From the NCBI GenBank assembly GCA_028687975.1, contig JAQTZD010000002.1:38110-90718 (forward strand): DNA of 52,609 nucleotides, in the 5' to 3' direction. Shown one piece after another: positions 1 to 9,053 of this stretch. Under the pieces are notes generated by a model. The model was not told the DNA's origin, made no database searches, and worked only from the letters and a program-made list of their open reading frames with translations. The position numbers were made by a program, and so were the translations under genes. Within the stretch, counting starts at the first letter, position 1. Each line of letters opens with the position of its first letter. Source of the DNA: Sediminibacterium sp. (GTDB lineage Bacteria > Bacteroidota > Bacteroidia > Chitinophagales > Chitinophagaceae).

Positions 1-498
1 TGGGAAGTCCGTTCAGAAATTGTTTCTTTCGGGCATGATATAGAAGCCGCCTGGTTATTATGCGAAGCGGCTTCATCTGTAAATCATACAGAAATGCTTG
101 CTTATTTTAAAGAGAATGCCATTTACATGGCCGATGCTGCTCTGGGAGGTGTGGATACAGATGGAGGAATGTGGTATGAGTACAACAAGACCGATCAGCA
201 CCTTAATAAAGAGAAGCATTGGTGGCCGCAGGCAGAAGCAATGGTAGGTTTTCTGAATGCCTATTGCCTTACTGGTCAGGAATCATATCTCAGGCATTCG
301 CTTGGCAGCTGGAATTTTGTCAAAAAAAACATCCTTGATGCCCAAAACGGAGAATGGTATTGGGGTATCAAGGATGATGGTACTATGATTGCCAAAGAAA
401 AAGCCGGTTTTTGGAAATGTCCTTATCACAACAGCAGGGCTTGTATGGAAGTGAGCCGCATGATTTCCGGATTACTTGATCGCTTTCCTGGTCTTTAG
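1..498 (+). CDS. Cellobiose/mannobiose 2-epimerase-like protein, C-terminal part (5' end outside the window)
   Basis: The reading frame is open from base 1 and ends at a TAA, so only the last 165 residues are present. They carry hallmarks of the AGE/cellobiose 2-epimerase (alpha/alpha)6-barrel family: FGHDIEAAWL near the start, HWWPQAE in the middle and WKCPYHNSRACMEV near the end. The His, Glu and Trp residues in these motifs correspond to those that bind and epimerise the reducing-end glucose or mannose of a beta-1,4 disaccharide. In Bacteroidota such enzymes are usually cytoplasmic and sit in mannan or cellulose utilisation loci. The gene runs convergently into the hexosaminidase gene and their 3' ends overlap by 27 nt. 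Seen: the motifs. Inferred: disaccharide rather than N-acylglucosamine specificity. Confidence 0.85.
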   Translation, partial: WEVRSEIVSFGHDIEAAWLLCEAASSVNHTEMLAYFKENAIYMADAALGGVDTDGGMWYEYNKTDQHLNKEKHWWPQAEAMVGFLNAYCLTGQESYLRHSLGSWNFVKKNILDAQNGEWYWGIKDDGTMIAKEKAGFWKCPYHNSRACMEVSRMISGLLDRFPGL

Positions 499-2379
499 GT
501 CTTCAATGGGCATACTGATCATCTTTCCAACCTGTACTCCGTTCCGATAGGTAACCACCCGTAACAGTTTAGCATCTTTTGGTATGGTTACCGGAGCTGT
601 ATAACGCGGATAATACTGATCAGGGAAAGAATTGTCGAAGCTGAAATGGATGTTCAGCCCGTCTATTTCCGTATTCAACTTAACCACCCATTCGTTGTTT
701 GCGGTTTTGGAAGCCGCAAAGCCAGGGTCATACATACTCCGGGAATATTTGATTCCTGCAGCATCCAGCCGGTTAAAGTGTGCTTCAACTTTTGGTACAA
801 AATGCTCCCATTGTTTCTTCTCCTTAGGACTCCATACAGACTCTGCAATGGCTAAGCCCCTTGGCCACAACATATACTGGAGGTGGCGGGTATTGTATAT
901 TTGTTCGGTCCAGATATTTGCCTGCCCGCCTTTGATGAACTTTGGATCCACGCCTTCCGGCAAAGGATCAAACTGGTAGCTTTTGTTTAAACGAAGTGAT
1001 GCATAAACAGGAGGCTCAATGGCATTATCTCCCTGCATATAATCCAGATAGGCAAAAGTAGAAGGGCTCATTACTACTTCGTGCCCTGCTTTAGCGGCTT
1101 CAATACCACCTTTCATTCCTCTCCAGCTCATAACAGTAGCATCAGGGGCCAGCCCTCCCTGCAGTATTTCATCCCATCCAATCATTTTTTTTCCTTTAGA
1201 CTGGAGGATTTTCGCTACCCGTTTTACAAAATAGCTTTGTACTTCATCCAGGTTTTTTAACTGTTCCCTTTGCATCAGGTCTTTGATGGCCGGGGTTTTT
1301 TCCCAAAAATTCCGGGCAGTTTCATCTCCCCCCATATGGATGTACTCGAATGGAAACAATTGAGCTACTTCGGTAAAAACCTTATCGATGAAATCATATA
1401 CTTTTTCATTTGCCGGACAGAGGGTATTGTCCAGGAGTCCGTAAAAATGCCCGTTGGGAGGCCACTCCATAATTTTTTCTCCTGAGCGAACACGATATTT
1501 CTCTGCACCTGGAGTACAGGACAGTTCAGGATAAGAAGCAATTGCTGCAAGACTATGCCCGGGAATATCTACCTCAGGCATAATATTTACAAAACGATCT
1601 TTTGCATATTGTACCAGTTCCCTGATGTCTTCCTGCGTATAAAATCCGCCATAATCCTTTGGTTCATTGTCTTCCGGTATAGAAAAAGTTCCAAAGTTTC
1701 CTGTTTTGTTTACCCGCCATGCACCAACAGAAGTGAGTTTGGGCAGACTTTTAATTTCCAGGCGCCAACCTTCGTCGTCTGTTAAATGCAGGTGCAGAAG
1801 GTTGTATTTGTATTTAACCATCTGATCTATAAAATCTTTTACCTCCTGTTTGGTAAAGAAATGACGAGAAACATCGAACATCAATCCACGCCAGCCAAAC
1901 CTTGGATAGTCGGTGATTTCAGCTGCCTGTATGGAAATCGAAGTGTTTTTCAAGCCATCCCTGGTTTCAACCTGTGCAGGAAACAGCTGCAGTAATGTTT
2001 GCGTTCCATAAAACAGACCGGCCGCCTCATTGGCAGAAATGCTGATTCCCTGTTGGGGACTGATTTTCAGCTGGTATCCTTCTTTTCCGATTTGTTGATC
2101 TGGTACTGCATTCAGCACCAGTCTGATGGATGCTGTTCCGGCATCTGCAGACAGGTTACTGTTGAGTCCGGTGTGCGCCAGTTTACGCATCAATAGCCCC
2201 GCAATCCTTTGCGCCTCCGCATTATTTGTATTTACAGATATATTTATCTGGCTGCCAGGTTTAAACTGGCCGGTTTTGTGAACGAGGGAAACCGGTTCGG
2301 GGATAATGGCCACCTGCTGGGCAGTAATGGTTTGTGCAAATATAATCATTGCCAATACCGGTATAAATTTAAAAATCAT
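472..2379 (-). CDS. Secreted GH20 beta-N-acetylhexosaminidase
   Basis: A 635-residue protein with an N-terminal signal peptide (hydrophobic residues 5-20, cleavage probably after TITA). It is followed by a GH20b-type N-terminal domain (about 22-155) and the GH20 catalytic barrel (about 160-500). The barrel carries HLHLTDDEGWRLE near 196-208 and HMGGDET with the catalytic Asp352-Glu353 pair that supports substrate-assisted hydrolysis. The C-terminal portion is a small beta domain. The enzyme would remove terminal GlcNAc or GalNAc from chitooligosaccharides or glycans in the periplasm or outside the cell. The length is normal for Bacteroidota GH20 enzymes. The start codon is the first ATG and lies about 100 nt from the divergent histidine kinase gene. 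Its stop codon lies inside the 3' end of the convergent epimerase gene. Confidence 0.95.
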   Translation of the reverse strand: MIFKFIPVLAMIIFAQTITAQQVAIIPEPVSLVHKTGQFKPGSQINISVNTNNAEAQRIAGLLMRKLAHTGLNSNLSADAGTASIRLVLNAVPDQQIGKEGYQLKISPQQGISISANEAAGLFYGTQTLLQLFPAQVETRDGLKNTSISIQAAEITDYPRFGWRGLMFDVSRHFFTKQEVKDFIDQMVKYKYNLLHLHLTDDEGWRLEIKSLPKLTSVGAWRVNKTGNFGTFSIPEDNEPKDYGGFYTQEDIRELVQYAKDRFVNIMPEVDIPGHSLAAIASYPELSCTPGAEKYRVRSGEKIMEWPPNGHFYGLLDNTLCPANEKVYDFIDKVFTEVAQLFPFEYIHMGGDETARNFWEKTPAIKDLMQREQLKNLDEVQSYFVKRVAKILQSKGKKMIGWDEILQGGLAPDATVMSWRGMKGGIEAAKAGHEVVMSPSTFAYLDYMQGDNAIEPPVYASLRLNKSYQFDPLPEGVDPKFIKGGQANIWTEQIYNTRHLQYMLWPRGLAIAESVWSPKEKKQWEHFVPKVEAHFNRLDAAGIKYSRSMYDPGFAASKTANNEWVVKLNTEIDGLNIHFSFDNSFPDQYYPRYTAPVTIPKDAKLLRVVTYRNGVQVGKMISMPIEDLKTRKAIK

Positions 2380-2481
2380 ATCCAGTGAAAATTTAAATAA
2401 ATATAGTCCAACAACCGAGTTTATCCCCCAGAAATTATCTTTATTTCGTTATATTTAATCAAATCATCGGGTAGCTGAAGC

Positions 2482-4914
2482 ATGGGATCGCATAATGAAG
2501 ATATTTTTATCAATAACCTGCAGGTTTTTTATGACATGCTGAATAACAACCTGGGGCAACTGGGTTTTTATCAGGTACTTTCTACTCCTTCAGGAGAACA
2601 GAAACTACTCTATGTCAGCAATACCTGTACCGGGCAAATTGGCTATTCCCATGCGGAAGTGATGGCCAATCCGGATATTATTGCCAATATTATAACAGAA
2701 GAGTTCAGAGAGTACTATCTCGAAGCAAGGCGCAATTGTTTCAAGACCTTATCGAATTTGGATATGGAGTTGAAATGTATTGTCGCAGACGGATCTGTGA
2801 AATGGTTCCGGCTCTATGGCGCCACAAAAGTGCTTGCCGATGGGAATGTTGTATTTAACGCCCTTCAGACTGATATTACCAAAAGTAAACAGAACGAAGA
2901 AAAGCTGCTTAAGTACAACCGAGAGCTCATGCTTCGAAATCAGATCAGCGACAGAATAGCCAAGCAGGTTAACCTGCAGGAACTTTTTAATGCTGTTTGC
3001 AACTGCCTTGTTACGGAAGGGGGTTATTTGCTGGCTGTGGCTTCGCTGAAGCCGGATGAGCACAATCCGGACCAGCACGTATATCCGTTGTCCAAGTACG
3101 GCCTTGTAGAATACATAGAGGCCATTAAAATTGATTTGTCGGACGAAAAGCTGCGAAAGGGACCCACCGGTACGGCGCTACTGGAGCATCGTACCGTAAT
3201 CACCAATGATTTTCATCATTCTGATATTACCAGCCCATGGTGGAATGTTGCCAGAAAGTACAATGTAGCATCGTCTATCGTAATCCCAATGCAGCTGACC
3301 AACGACAAAACGGGTGTACTGAGCGTGTATTCTGAAAGAATGGATGCGTATGATGAGCATGAGGTAGAAACCCTGGAAATGATTGCAGACAGTGTTAGTA
3401 TTGCTGCCAACAATATTCAGTACAAACTGGAAAAAGAACATTCGCGCCTGCTGTTACAGGCGCGGATGAAAGAACTCAAAACCTTATATAATTCGAGCCA
3501 GATTCTGCAGAGCGAGCACCTTCATTTCGAAGAAAAAATGACCCAGATAGTGAGGATACTCCCACTGGGATGGCAATTTATAGAAGAGTGTGTTGCTAAA
3601 ATTAATGTTCAGAATAAAGAATATGTTTCCAAGAATTATAAGAAGAGTGTTAACTCAATGTCTTTACCCATTTTTTCGATGGGGAAACAAATTGGATTTG
3701 TTGAAATAGCCTATAAGCTTGTGCACACAACGCATTCTGAAGAAACTTTCCTGGATGAAGAAAAAAAGCTGCTGGAAGCTATTGCTAAAATGATTGGCGA
3801 TTATTGTGATAAAACAGCTGCCAGTAAAGAGCTGGTTCAGTCAAAAGCTAACCTCTCTACCATATTCAGGCATACAGAAGTGGGTTATATTCTCCTCGAT
3901 AATGCATTTAATATTATCTCCTTTAACGACTCCGTACAAAATGGGTATGCCAATCAGCTCGGTGTTATACTAAAGGAAGGAGAGAACCTGCTCAGTTTGA
4001 TTGCAGCAGAACGGGTAGGTGACCTCAAGAAAACTTTTTTCAGGGCAATTGCACAGAAAAGATCTATAGAATATGAAGTTTCTCATACAAAAGACCAGGA
4101 TATAAAATACTACAGCATCAATGTTAATCCGGTAGTGGATGGCGGCCTGGTGTTGGGTATTTCCTTTTCTGCATATGATATTACAAAAAGAAAGCAGGAA
4201 GAAATGGAACAGCAAAAAATCACACACGATCTTTTGCAGCGAAATCGGGATCTGGAGCAGTTTTCTTATATCGTATCGCATAATATCCGAGCCCCTTTAT
4301 CCAATATCCTCGGATTAAATGCAGCGTTAAAAATTGCCGGTACCAAGGAGGAAGAACAATTCCTGCTGGAAGGAATTTATCAGTCTGCAGAAATACTGGA
4401 TAATGTAATCAAAGACATCAATTATATTCTGCAGGTAAACAGAACCGTGTTTGAGGAAAAGGAATCTGTAGATCTGAATACCGTTTATGATGATGTAGAA
4501 GCAGGAATTGTGGATCTTATTAAACAGAAAGGGGCGATTATTCAAAAGAATTTTTCAGCAGCACATAAAATTTTTACTGTAAAAGCCTATTTGCTGAATA
4601 TTTTTTACAACATTGTTGTTAATGCGCTGAAATTTTCCAGGCCCGGTGTTCCTCCTGAAATTCATATTTGGTCCGAGTTGCAGGGTAATATGCTGGTATT
4701 GCATTTCAGGGATAATGGTATGGGAGTGGATCTTGAAAAATACGGGTCTTATATGTTTGGTTTGTATAAACGCTTCCATCCTCATATACAGGGCAAGGGA
4801 ATGGGGTTATATATTGTGCGATCCCAGGTTCAGTTTCTGGGTGGGGATATTACTGTAAGTAGTGTGGTGGGGGTTGGTTCTGAATTTATTATTTACCTGC
4901 CAACAGAGCCCTGA
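2482..4914 (+). CDS. Orphan PAS/GAF sensor histidine kinase
   Basis: An 810-residue soluble multi-sensor kinase with no clear membrane segments. By motif and spacing I see a PAS domain (about 30-145, ending in NALQTDITKSKQ), a GAF domain (about 165-310), a second GAF-like segment with flanking coiled coil (about 320-455), another PAS domain (about 460-575, ending SAYDITKRKQ), a HisKA helix pair with the phospho-acceptor His600 in SYIVSHNIRAPLSNI, and a HATPase_c domain. The HATPase_c domain has an N box (NIVVNALKFS), G1 (DNGMGVD) and G2 (GKGMGLYIV). No response regulator or receiver domain is adjacent, so it is an orphan. The gene downstream begins after 99 nt, so a functional link with the phosphonate operon is possible but unproven. 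Confidence 0.93.
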   Translation: MGSHNEDIFINNLQVFYDMLNNNLGQLGFYQVLSTPSGEQKLLYVSNTCTGQIGYSHAEVMANPDIIANIITEEFREYYLEARRNCFKTLSNLDMELKCIVADGSVKWFRLYGATKVLADGNVVFNALQTDITKSKQNEEKLLKYNRELMLRNQISDRIAKQVNLQELFNAVCNCLVTEGGYLLAVASLKPDEHNPDQHVYPLSKYGLVEYIEAIKIDLSDEKLRKGPTGTALLEHRTVITNDFHHSDITSPWWNVARKYNVASSIVIPMQLTNDKTGVLSVYSERMDAYDEHEVETLEMIADSVSIAANNIQYKLEKEHSRLLLQARMKELKTLYNSSQILQSEHLHFEEKMTQIVRILPLGWQFIEECVAKINVQNKEYVSKNYKKSVNSMSLPIFSMGKQIGFVEIAYKLVHTTHSEETFLDEEKKLLEAIAKMIGDYCDKTAASKELVQSKANLSTIFRHTEVGYILLDNAFNIISFNDSVQNGYANQLGVILKEGENLLSLIAAERVGDLKKTFFRAIAQKRSIEYEVSHTKDQDIKYYSINVNPVVDGGLVLGISFSAYDITKRKQEEMEQQKITHDLLQRNRDLEQFSYIVSHNIRAPLSNILGLNAALKIAGTKEEEQFLLEGIYQSAEILDNVIKDINYILQVNRTVFEEKESVDLNTVYDDVEAGIVDLIKQKGAIIQKNFSAAHKIFTVKAYLLNIFYNIVVNALKFSRPGVPPEIHIWSELQGNMLVLHFRDNGMGVDLEKYGSYMFGLYKRFHPHIQGKGMGLYIVRSQVQFLGGDITVSSVVGVGSEFIIYLPTEP

Positions 4915-5013
4915 TCTGCTTATGTTTCCTTTTGGTTAAGTTTTCAGATGCAGAATACTTGTAAGCTGCCTTACTCTACTTTTATGAAATTCATTTAAGA
5001 CAATCTGAATTTC

Positions 5014-7782
5014 ATGATTTCATTTTCTTTTTCCCGGAGAAATGCTGTGGGTTATTTTTTAAGCAGCATTGTATTTACAACTATGGCGTCCCTGAGTGCA
5101 GTTGCGCAACCTAAAAAGGTTAATGTGCTTCAGGTTCCCGGTAAAAATTTGTACTCGGCTGTGAATGAAACCGGCAGATCTGTTTTACCAAGTGGTCGTT
5201 TTGTTATGCCCGCCGGTGAAATGATTCGCATCAGCCACGATCCTTTTGGAATGAGTATATCTCCCGACGGGAAAAAAGCCATTACCATTCACAATGGAGT
5301 TTTCACCATTATAGACCTTGTTGCTATGAAAAGTACCAGAGTGCCGGATTATCAAAAAACCATTTCTAATCCATTGCCCAACGGATCATTTCTGGGTGTT
5401 GCCTTTGCTAAGGATTCCAAAACGGTGTACCTGAGCGGAGGCGATAACGGAGCCGTAATTGTTTATGATATTGAACGGTTTGTTAAACTGGATTCAATTT
5501 CTCTGAATACCACCGTAAACGGCGTTCAGTACAACGACAGCTTTACTTCGGATCTTTTGCTGAAAGAAGACTCAGAAGAGCTGTTGGTATTGGACAGGGC
5601 TAATTTCAGACTGGTTAGGATCGCATTGAGTCAGCGAAGGATTTCTTCGTCTGTAAACGTTGGCAGACAGCCATTCGGATTGGCGCTCAGCCCCGATGGT
5701 AAAACCGCATTTGTGGCCAACGTTGGTATGTATAGTTATCCGCTGATAACCGGCGCAACCCCTGCCAACTATGATTCAATGATGATCTCCTGGCATCCTT
5801 ATGGAAACGGAACAAAAGAATCAATAGAGGGAACAACCGTTGATGGTAAAAAGATTCCCGGATTAGGTGACCCGAATTCGCCGGAGGCTATGAGCGTTTT
5901 TACAGTGGATATTGCTACCAACCAGGTAACCAATAAGTACAAAACAGGTCTTTTAGTAGGAGAGATGATTGAAGATGCAGAAGTGGTTGGTGGTGCCAGT
6001 CCCAATTCCATCGCAGTCGGAAAAAAATACGCCTATATCACCAATGCTACAAACGATAATATTTCTGTGATCGATTATGCCCAAAATAAAATTGTGGATC
6101 ATATTCAGCTGAAAACAGACAGCAGGATCAATCAGTTTCGCGGACTTCTGCCATTTGGTATTACGCTTAGTAAAGATGAAAAGACCCTTTATGTAGCGTT
6201 GCTGGGATTTAATGCAGTAGCGGTCGTGGATGTGACTACTAAAACAACGAAAGGACTGATACCGACAGGTTGGGGGCCAACCCGGGTAAAACTCTCTGCC
6301 AACGAAAAGGAGTTATACGTCATTACCTGTCGCGGACTTGGGGCAGGCCCGAATGGCGGTGCTGATTTTGTACGTCCTGAGCAGGGAACTTATATAGGAG
6401 ACATACAATTGGGCAGTTTTCAGAAAATCAGTTTGCCCGATGCAGCTGAATTAAAAAAATATACTGAACAGACCATTGCCAATACATTCATTCAGGAAAC
6501 CATAACGGATGATCCCAAAAATCCCTTGCCCGCATTGCCGGGTTTAAGGGAAAGCCCGATCAAATACGTGGTCTATGTTACCAAGGAGAACAGAACCTAT
6601 GATGAAATATTCGGACAACTGAAAGGAGGAAAGGGAGACAGTACATTGGCCAGGTATGGTGTTAACTGCGAATATACTTTGCCCAACGACTCACTTCGCG
6701 GCCAGTTTCCCGGGCTTAAAATTTCACCCAATCACATCAAAGCTGCAAAACAGTTTGCCATCAGCGATAATTTTTACTGCGACAGTGATGCCTCCATACA
6801 TGGCCATCACTGGATGATGGGGGTGATACCCAACGAGTGGGTGGAAGCCAATTCCGATGTAAGTAAAACTGCTAAATTATTCTCTACGGCACCGGGAAGA
6901 AGGCATCCCGGATCTACCGGTAGCATTGATCCGGAAGACTTTGCAGAAATCGGAGGTTTGTGGGAGGCGCTGGAAAGAAGCAAAAAACAATTCTACAATT
7001 TCGGACAGGGCAATGAAACGGCACATGTGAGGGAAGCGTGGAGCGATACATTAACTGGTGCCGCTCACGGTGTTATGGTTCCTATGCAAAAAGCATTACA
7101 CCCACATACCAGTCATAATTTTGCCGGATTTAATATGAATATTCCTGATCAGTTCAGGATGGACCAGTTTGAATCCGAATTCACCAAAAAGTGGATCAAT
7201 GGCAAAGAGAAAATGCCATCTCTGGTTTCTGTAATGTTGCCGAATGATCATGGTACAAAAGTACGCCCGAAAGACGGTTACCCTTACCCGCAGTCTTATA
7301 TGGCGGATAATGATCTGGCGCTGGGCAGAATACTGCATTTTCTTTCCAGAACAAAGTACTGGAAAAATATGCTGGTGGTTGTGACGGAAGATGATCCGCA
7401 GGGAGGAGTAGATCATATAGATGCCCACCGTTCTGTACTAATGATGGCAGGTCCTTATGTAAAGAAGAACTATGTAAGCCATACGCATGCCAATTTTGGA
7501 GCCATACTTAAGACTATCTATAATGTGCTGAATGTGCCTTATGTAAATCAGTATGATGTTACAGCTACGCTGTTGCAGGATTTCTTTACCGATAAGCCGG
7601 ATTATACACCTTACACACTGGAGCAATCTGATCTTCGGGTTTTTGATCCGGAGAAGGCGATGAAAAAATACAACCGGACTATCGACTGGCGTAAAATCAT
7701 GAAAGGCCCTGCTATGGATCATGAAGACGATATGCGTAAAGAACATTACAGGCAACAGGGAGAACAATCAGGTAAAAAATAA
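5014..7782 (+). CDS. Exported YVTN beta-propeller / alkaline-phosphatase-superfamily phosphoesterase (PF04185 type)
   Basis: A 922-residue protein. Residues 1-32 form a signal peptide ending at AVAQ. Residues about 70-480 are YVTN-like propeller blades, for example GLALSPDGKTAFVANVG and ITLSKDEKTLYVALLG. From about 505 a phosphoesterase domain of the PF04185 (phospholipase C/acid phosphatase) type follows, with VVYVTKENRTYDEIFG, SDASIHGHHWMMG, VMLPNDHG and VVVTEDDPQGGVDHIDAHR. These contain the Asp/His/Glu/Asn metal ligands expected of that superfamily. It should act in the periplasm or at the surface on a phosphate or phosphonate ester. The next gene starts only 12 nt downstream and the unit continues through the phosphonate genes, suggesting it liberates or senses substrate for that pathway. 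That link is inference; the domain call is firm. Confidence 0.88.
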   Translation: MISFSFSRRNAVGYFLSSIVFTTMASLSAVAQPKKVNVLQVPGKNLYSAVNETGRSVLPSGRFVMPAGEMIRISHDPFGMSISPDGKKAITIHNGVFTIIDLVAMKSTRVPDYQKTISNPLPNGSFLGVAFAKDSKTVYLSGGDNGAVIVYDIERFVKLDSISLNTTVNGVQYNDSFTSDLLLKEDSEELLVLDRANFRLVRIALSQRRISSSVNVGRQPFGLALSPDGKTAFVANVGMYSYPLITGATPANYDSMMISWHPYGNGTKESIEGTTVDGKKIPGLGDPNSPEAMSVFTVDIATNQVTNKYKTGLLVGEMIEDAEVVGGASPNSIAVGKKYAYITNATNDNISVIDYAQNKIVDHIQLKTDSRINQFRGLLPFGITLSKDEKTLYVALLGFNAVAVVDVTTKTTKGLIPTGWGPTRVKLSANEKELYVITCRGLGAGPNGGADFVRPEQGTYIGDIQLGSFQKISLPDAAELKKYTEQTIANTFIQETITDDPKNPLPALPGLRESPIKYVVYVTKENRTYDEIFGQLKGGKGDSTLARYGVNCEYTLPNDSLRGQFPGLKISPNHIKAAKQFAISDNFYCDSDASIHGHHWMMGVIPNEWVEANSDVSKTAKLFSTAPGRRHPGSTGSIDPEDFAEIGGLWEALERSKKQFYNFGQGNETAHVREAWSDTLTGAAHGVMVPMQKALHPHTSHNFAGFNMNIPDQFRMDQFESEFTKKWINGKEKMPSLVSVMLPNDHGTKVRPKDGYPYPQSYMADNDLALGRILHFLSRTKYWKNMLVVVTEDDPQGGVDHIDAHRSVLMMAGPYVKKNYVSHTHANFGAILKTIYNVLNVPYVNQYDVTATLLQDFFTDKPDYTPYTLEQSDLRVFDPEKAMKKYNRTIDWRKIMKGPAMDHEDDMRKEHYRQQGEQSGKK

Positions 7783-7794
7783 AGTGCTTTTTAT

Positions 7795-8385
7795 ATGAAT
7801 CCACAAGCTATTGCCGACCAGATTATTGGCCTGCTGGAATCCCATGGTGGCTCCGAATACATTGGTGAGCCGGTAACCAAACTGGAACATATGGTTCAAA
7901 GCGCCATGATTGCAGAAGAACAACAGCTGGATGAAGAGATCGTTTTGGCTGCTCTCCTGCACGATATAGGCCATGTTTGTGTAGAAACATCGGAAGAGAA
8001 TGATATGGATGGTTTTGGGGTAATTGATCATGAAACAACCGGATCAGCTTACCTGCAGTCGTTTGGGTTTTCTCAGAGAATCATTGATGCAGTAGCCAAC
8101 CATGTTCCTGCAAAAAGGTATTTGTGTTTTAAATACAAAGAATACAATGATGCTTTGTCTGAAGCCAGTAAAAGAACACTGGAATTTCAGGGCGGTCCGA
8201 TGTCTGCAGAAGAAGCGACCGCCTTTGAACAGCTGGAATGGTTCAAGGATATTATTGCCGTTCGCAGAATAGATGAAATGGCCAAGATGGAGCATATGCC
8301 GCTTCCGGAGAACCTGAACAAGTATAGAACACTCATCATGAATCATTTGACAAACAACGGGAAAGCGCATGAACAGCAGGTATAA
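7795..8385 (+). CDS. PhnZ-like HD-domain oxygenase of phosphonate catabolism
   Basis: A 196-residue HD-domain protein of the phosphonate-associated HDIG group. The metal-binding residues expected for the mixed-valent di-iron oxygenase PhnZ can be lined up: His32, His56-Asp57, His79, His103 and Asp160. From memory PhnZ uses His34, His58-Asp59, His80, His104 and Asp161. The Tyr22/Glu25 pair in EYIGEP matches the PhnZ gating pair Tyr24/Glu27. KRYLC (Lys107), LSEASKRTLEFQGGPM and RRID also match the family's substrate-binding pattern. PhnZ cleaves the C-P bond of (R)-2-amino-1-hydroxyethylphosphonate, giving glycine and phosphate. The 2-oxoglutarate hydroxylase PhnY that normally makes this substrate is not in the window. 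The gene overlaps the next one by 17 nt. Family call strong; exact substrate inferred. Confidence 0.88.
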   Translation: MNPQAIADQIIGLLESHGGSEYIGEPVTKLEHMVQSAMIAEEQQLDEEIVLAALLHDIGHVCVETSEENDMDGFGVIDHETTGSAYLQSFGFSQRIIDAVANHVPAKRYLCFKYKEYNDALSEASKRTLEFQGGPMSAEEATAFEQLEWFKDIIAVRRIDEMAKMEHMPLPENLNKYRTLIMNHLTNNGKAHEQQV

Positions 8386-9052
8386 AATGGTTGTATTTGA
8401 CATGGCGGGAACCACCGTAGACGAAGATAATCTTGTTTACAAAACCCTGCATTTGTCTCTGCAAAAGGCGGGAGTGGACTGCTCGCTGGAGGAGGTACTT
8501 GTCCATGGGGCCGGAAAGGAAAAAAGAAAAGCCATTGAGGATGTGCTGCACCAGTTGCAGGTGCCATTGCCAGAAACCGGTATTGATGAAATATATGCTC
8601 ATTTTCTGCAGAATCTGACTGGTGCTTATCAGTTTGCAGCTATACAACCTCAGCCCGGTGCAGATGCAGTTTTCAGAGAATTGAAAGCACACGGAATACT
8701 TGTTGTGCTGAATACGGGATACGATTCCTTTACTGCAAATACATTGATCCAAAAACTGAATTGGAAGGTGGGCAAGGAAATTGATCTGCTTGTTACAGCA
8801 AGTGATGTGGTGCATGGACGACCTGCCCCCGACATGATCCGGTTGGCGATGGAACATTTTCATGTAACAGACACTGCTGAAGTAGTTAAAGTAGGTGATT
8901 CCACCATCGATATTGAGGAAGGAAGAAATGCACTGTGCGGATTGGTGACTGGTATCACCACCGGCGCACATAATTTGGAACAATTGCAGCAGGCCAATCC
9001 CGACTTTGTAATCGGATCGCTTCCTGAACTTCTTTCAATACTTGTCCGGTAA
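8369..9052 (+). CDS. Phosphonatase-like HAD hydrolase (PhnX-like, TIGR03351 type)
   Basis: A 227-residue HAD-family hydrolase. Instead of DxDxT the nucleophile motif is FDMAGTTVD (Asp11), the DxAGT signature of phosphonoacetaldehyde hydrolase. Arg151 in VVHGRPAPDM replaces the usual HAD lysine, again as in PhnX. Lys50 in VHGAGKEKRKAI sits where the PhnX cap lysine (Lys53 in Bacillus cereus) forms a Schiff base with the aldehyde substrate. VGDSTIDIEEG (Asp177, Asp181) binds magnesium. The enzyme should hydrolyse the C-P bond of phosphonoacetaldehyde or its 1-hydroxy form. This clade is known to associate with FAD oxidoreductases rather than with the transaminase PhnW, and here the FAD enzyme is two genes downstream. 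The start overlaps the HD gene by 17 nt. Confidence 0.9.
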   Translation: MNSRYKMVVFDMAGTTVDEDNLVYKTLHLSLQKAGVDCSLEEVLVHGAGKEKRKAIEDVLHQLQVPLPETGIDEIYAHFLQNLTGAYQFAAIQPQPGADAVFRELKAHGILVVLNTGYDSFTANTLIQKLNWKVGKEIDLLVTASDVVHGRPAPDMIRLAMEHFHVTDTAEVVKVGDSTIDIEEGRNALCGLVTGITTGAHNLEQLQQANPDFVIGSLPELLSILVR

Positions 9053-9053
9053 T

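Noticed and set aside
2482..4914. Hybrid histidine kinase with a receiver domain
   Set aside because: The protein ends directly after the HATPase domain; no DD/D/K receiver signature is present.
8336..8983. 215-codon minus-strand frame opposite the HAD gene
   Set aside because: Antisense shadow of a gene with clear catalytic motifs; the translated sequence shows no domain.
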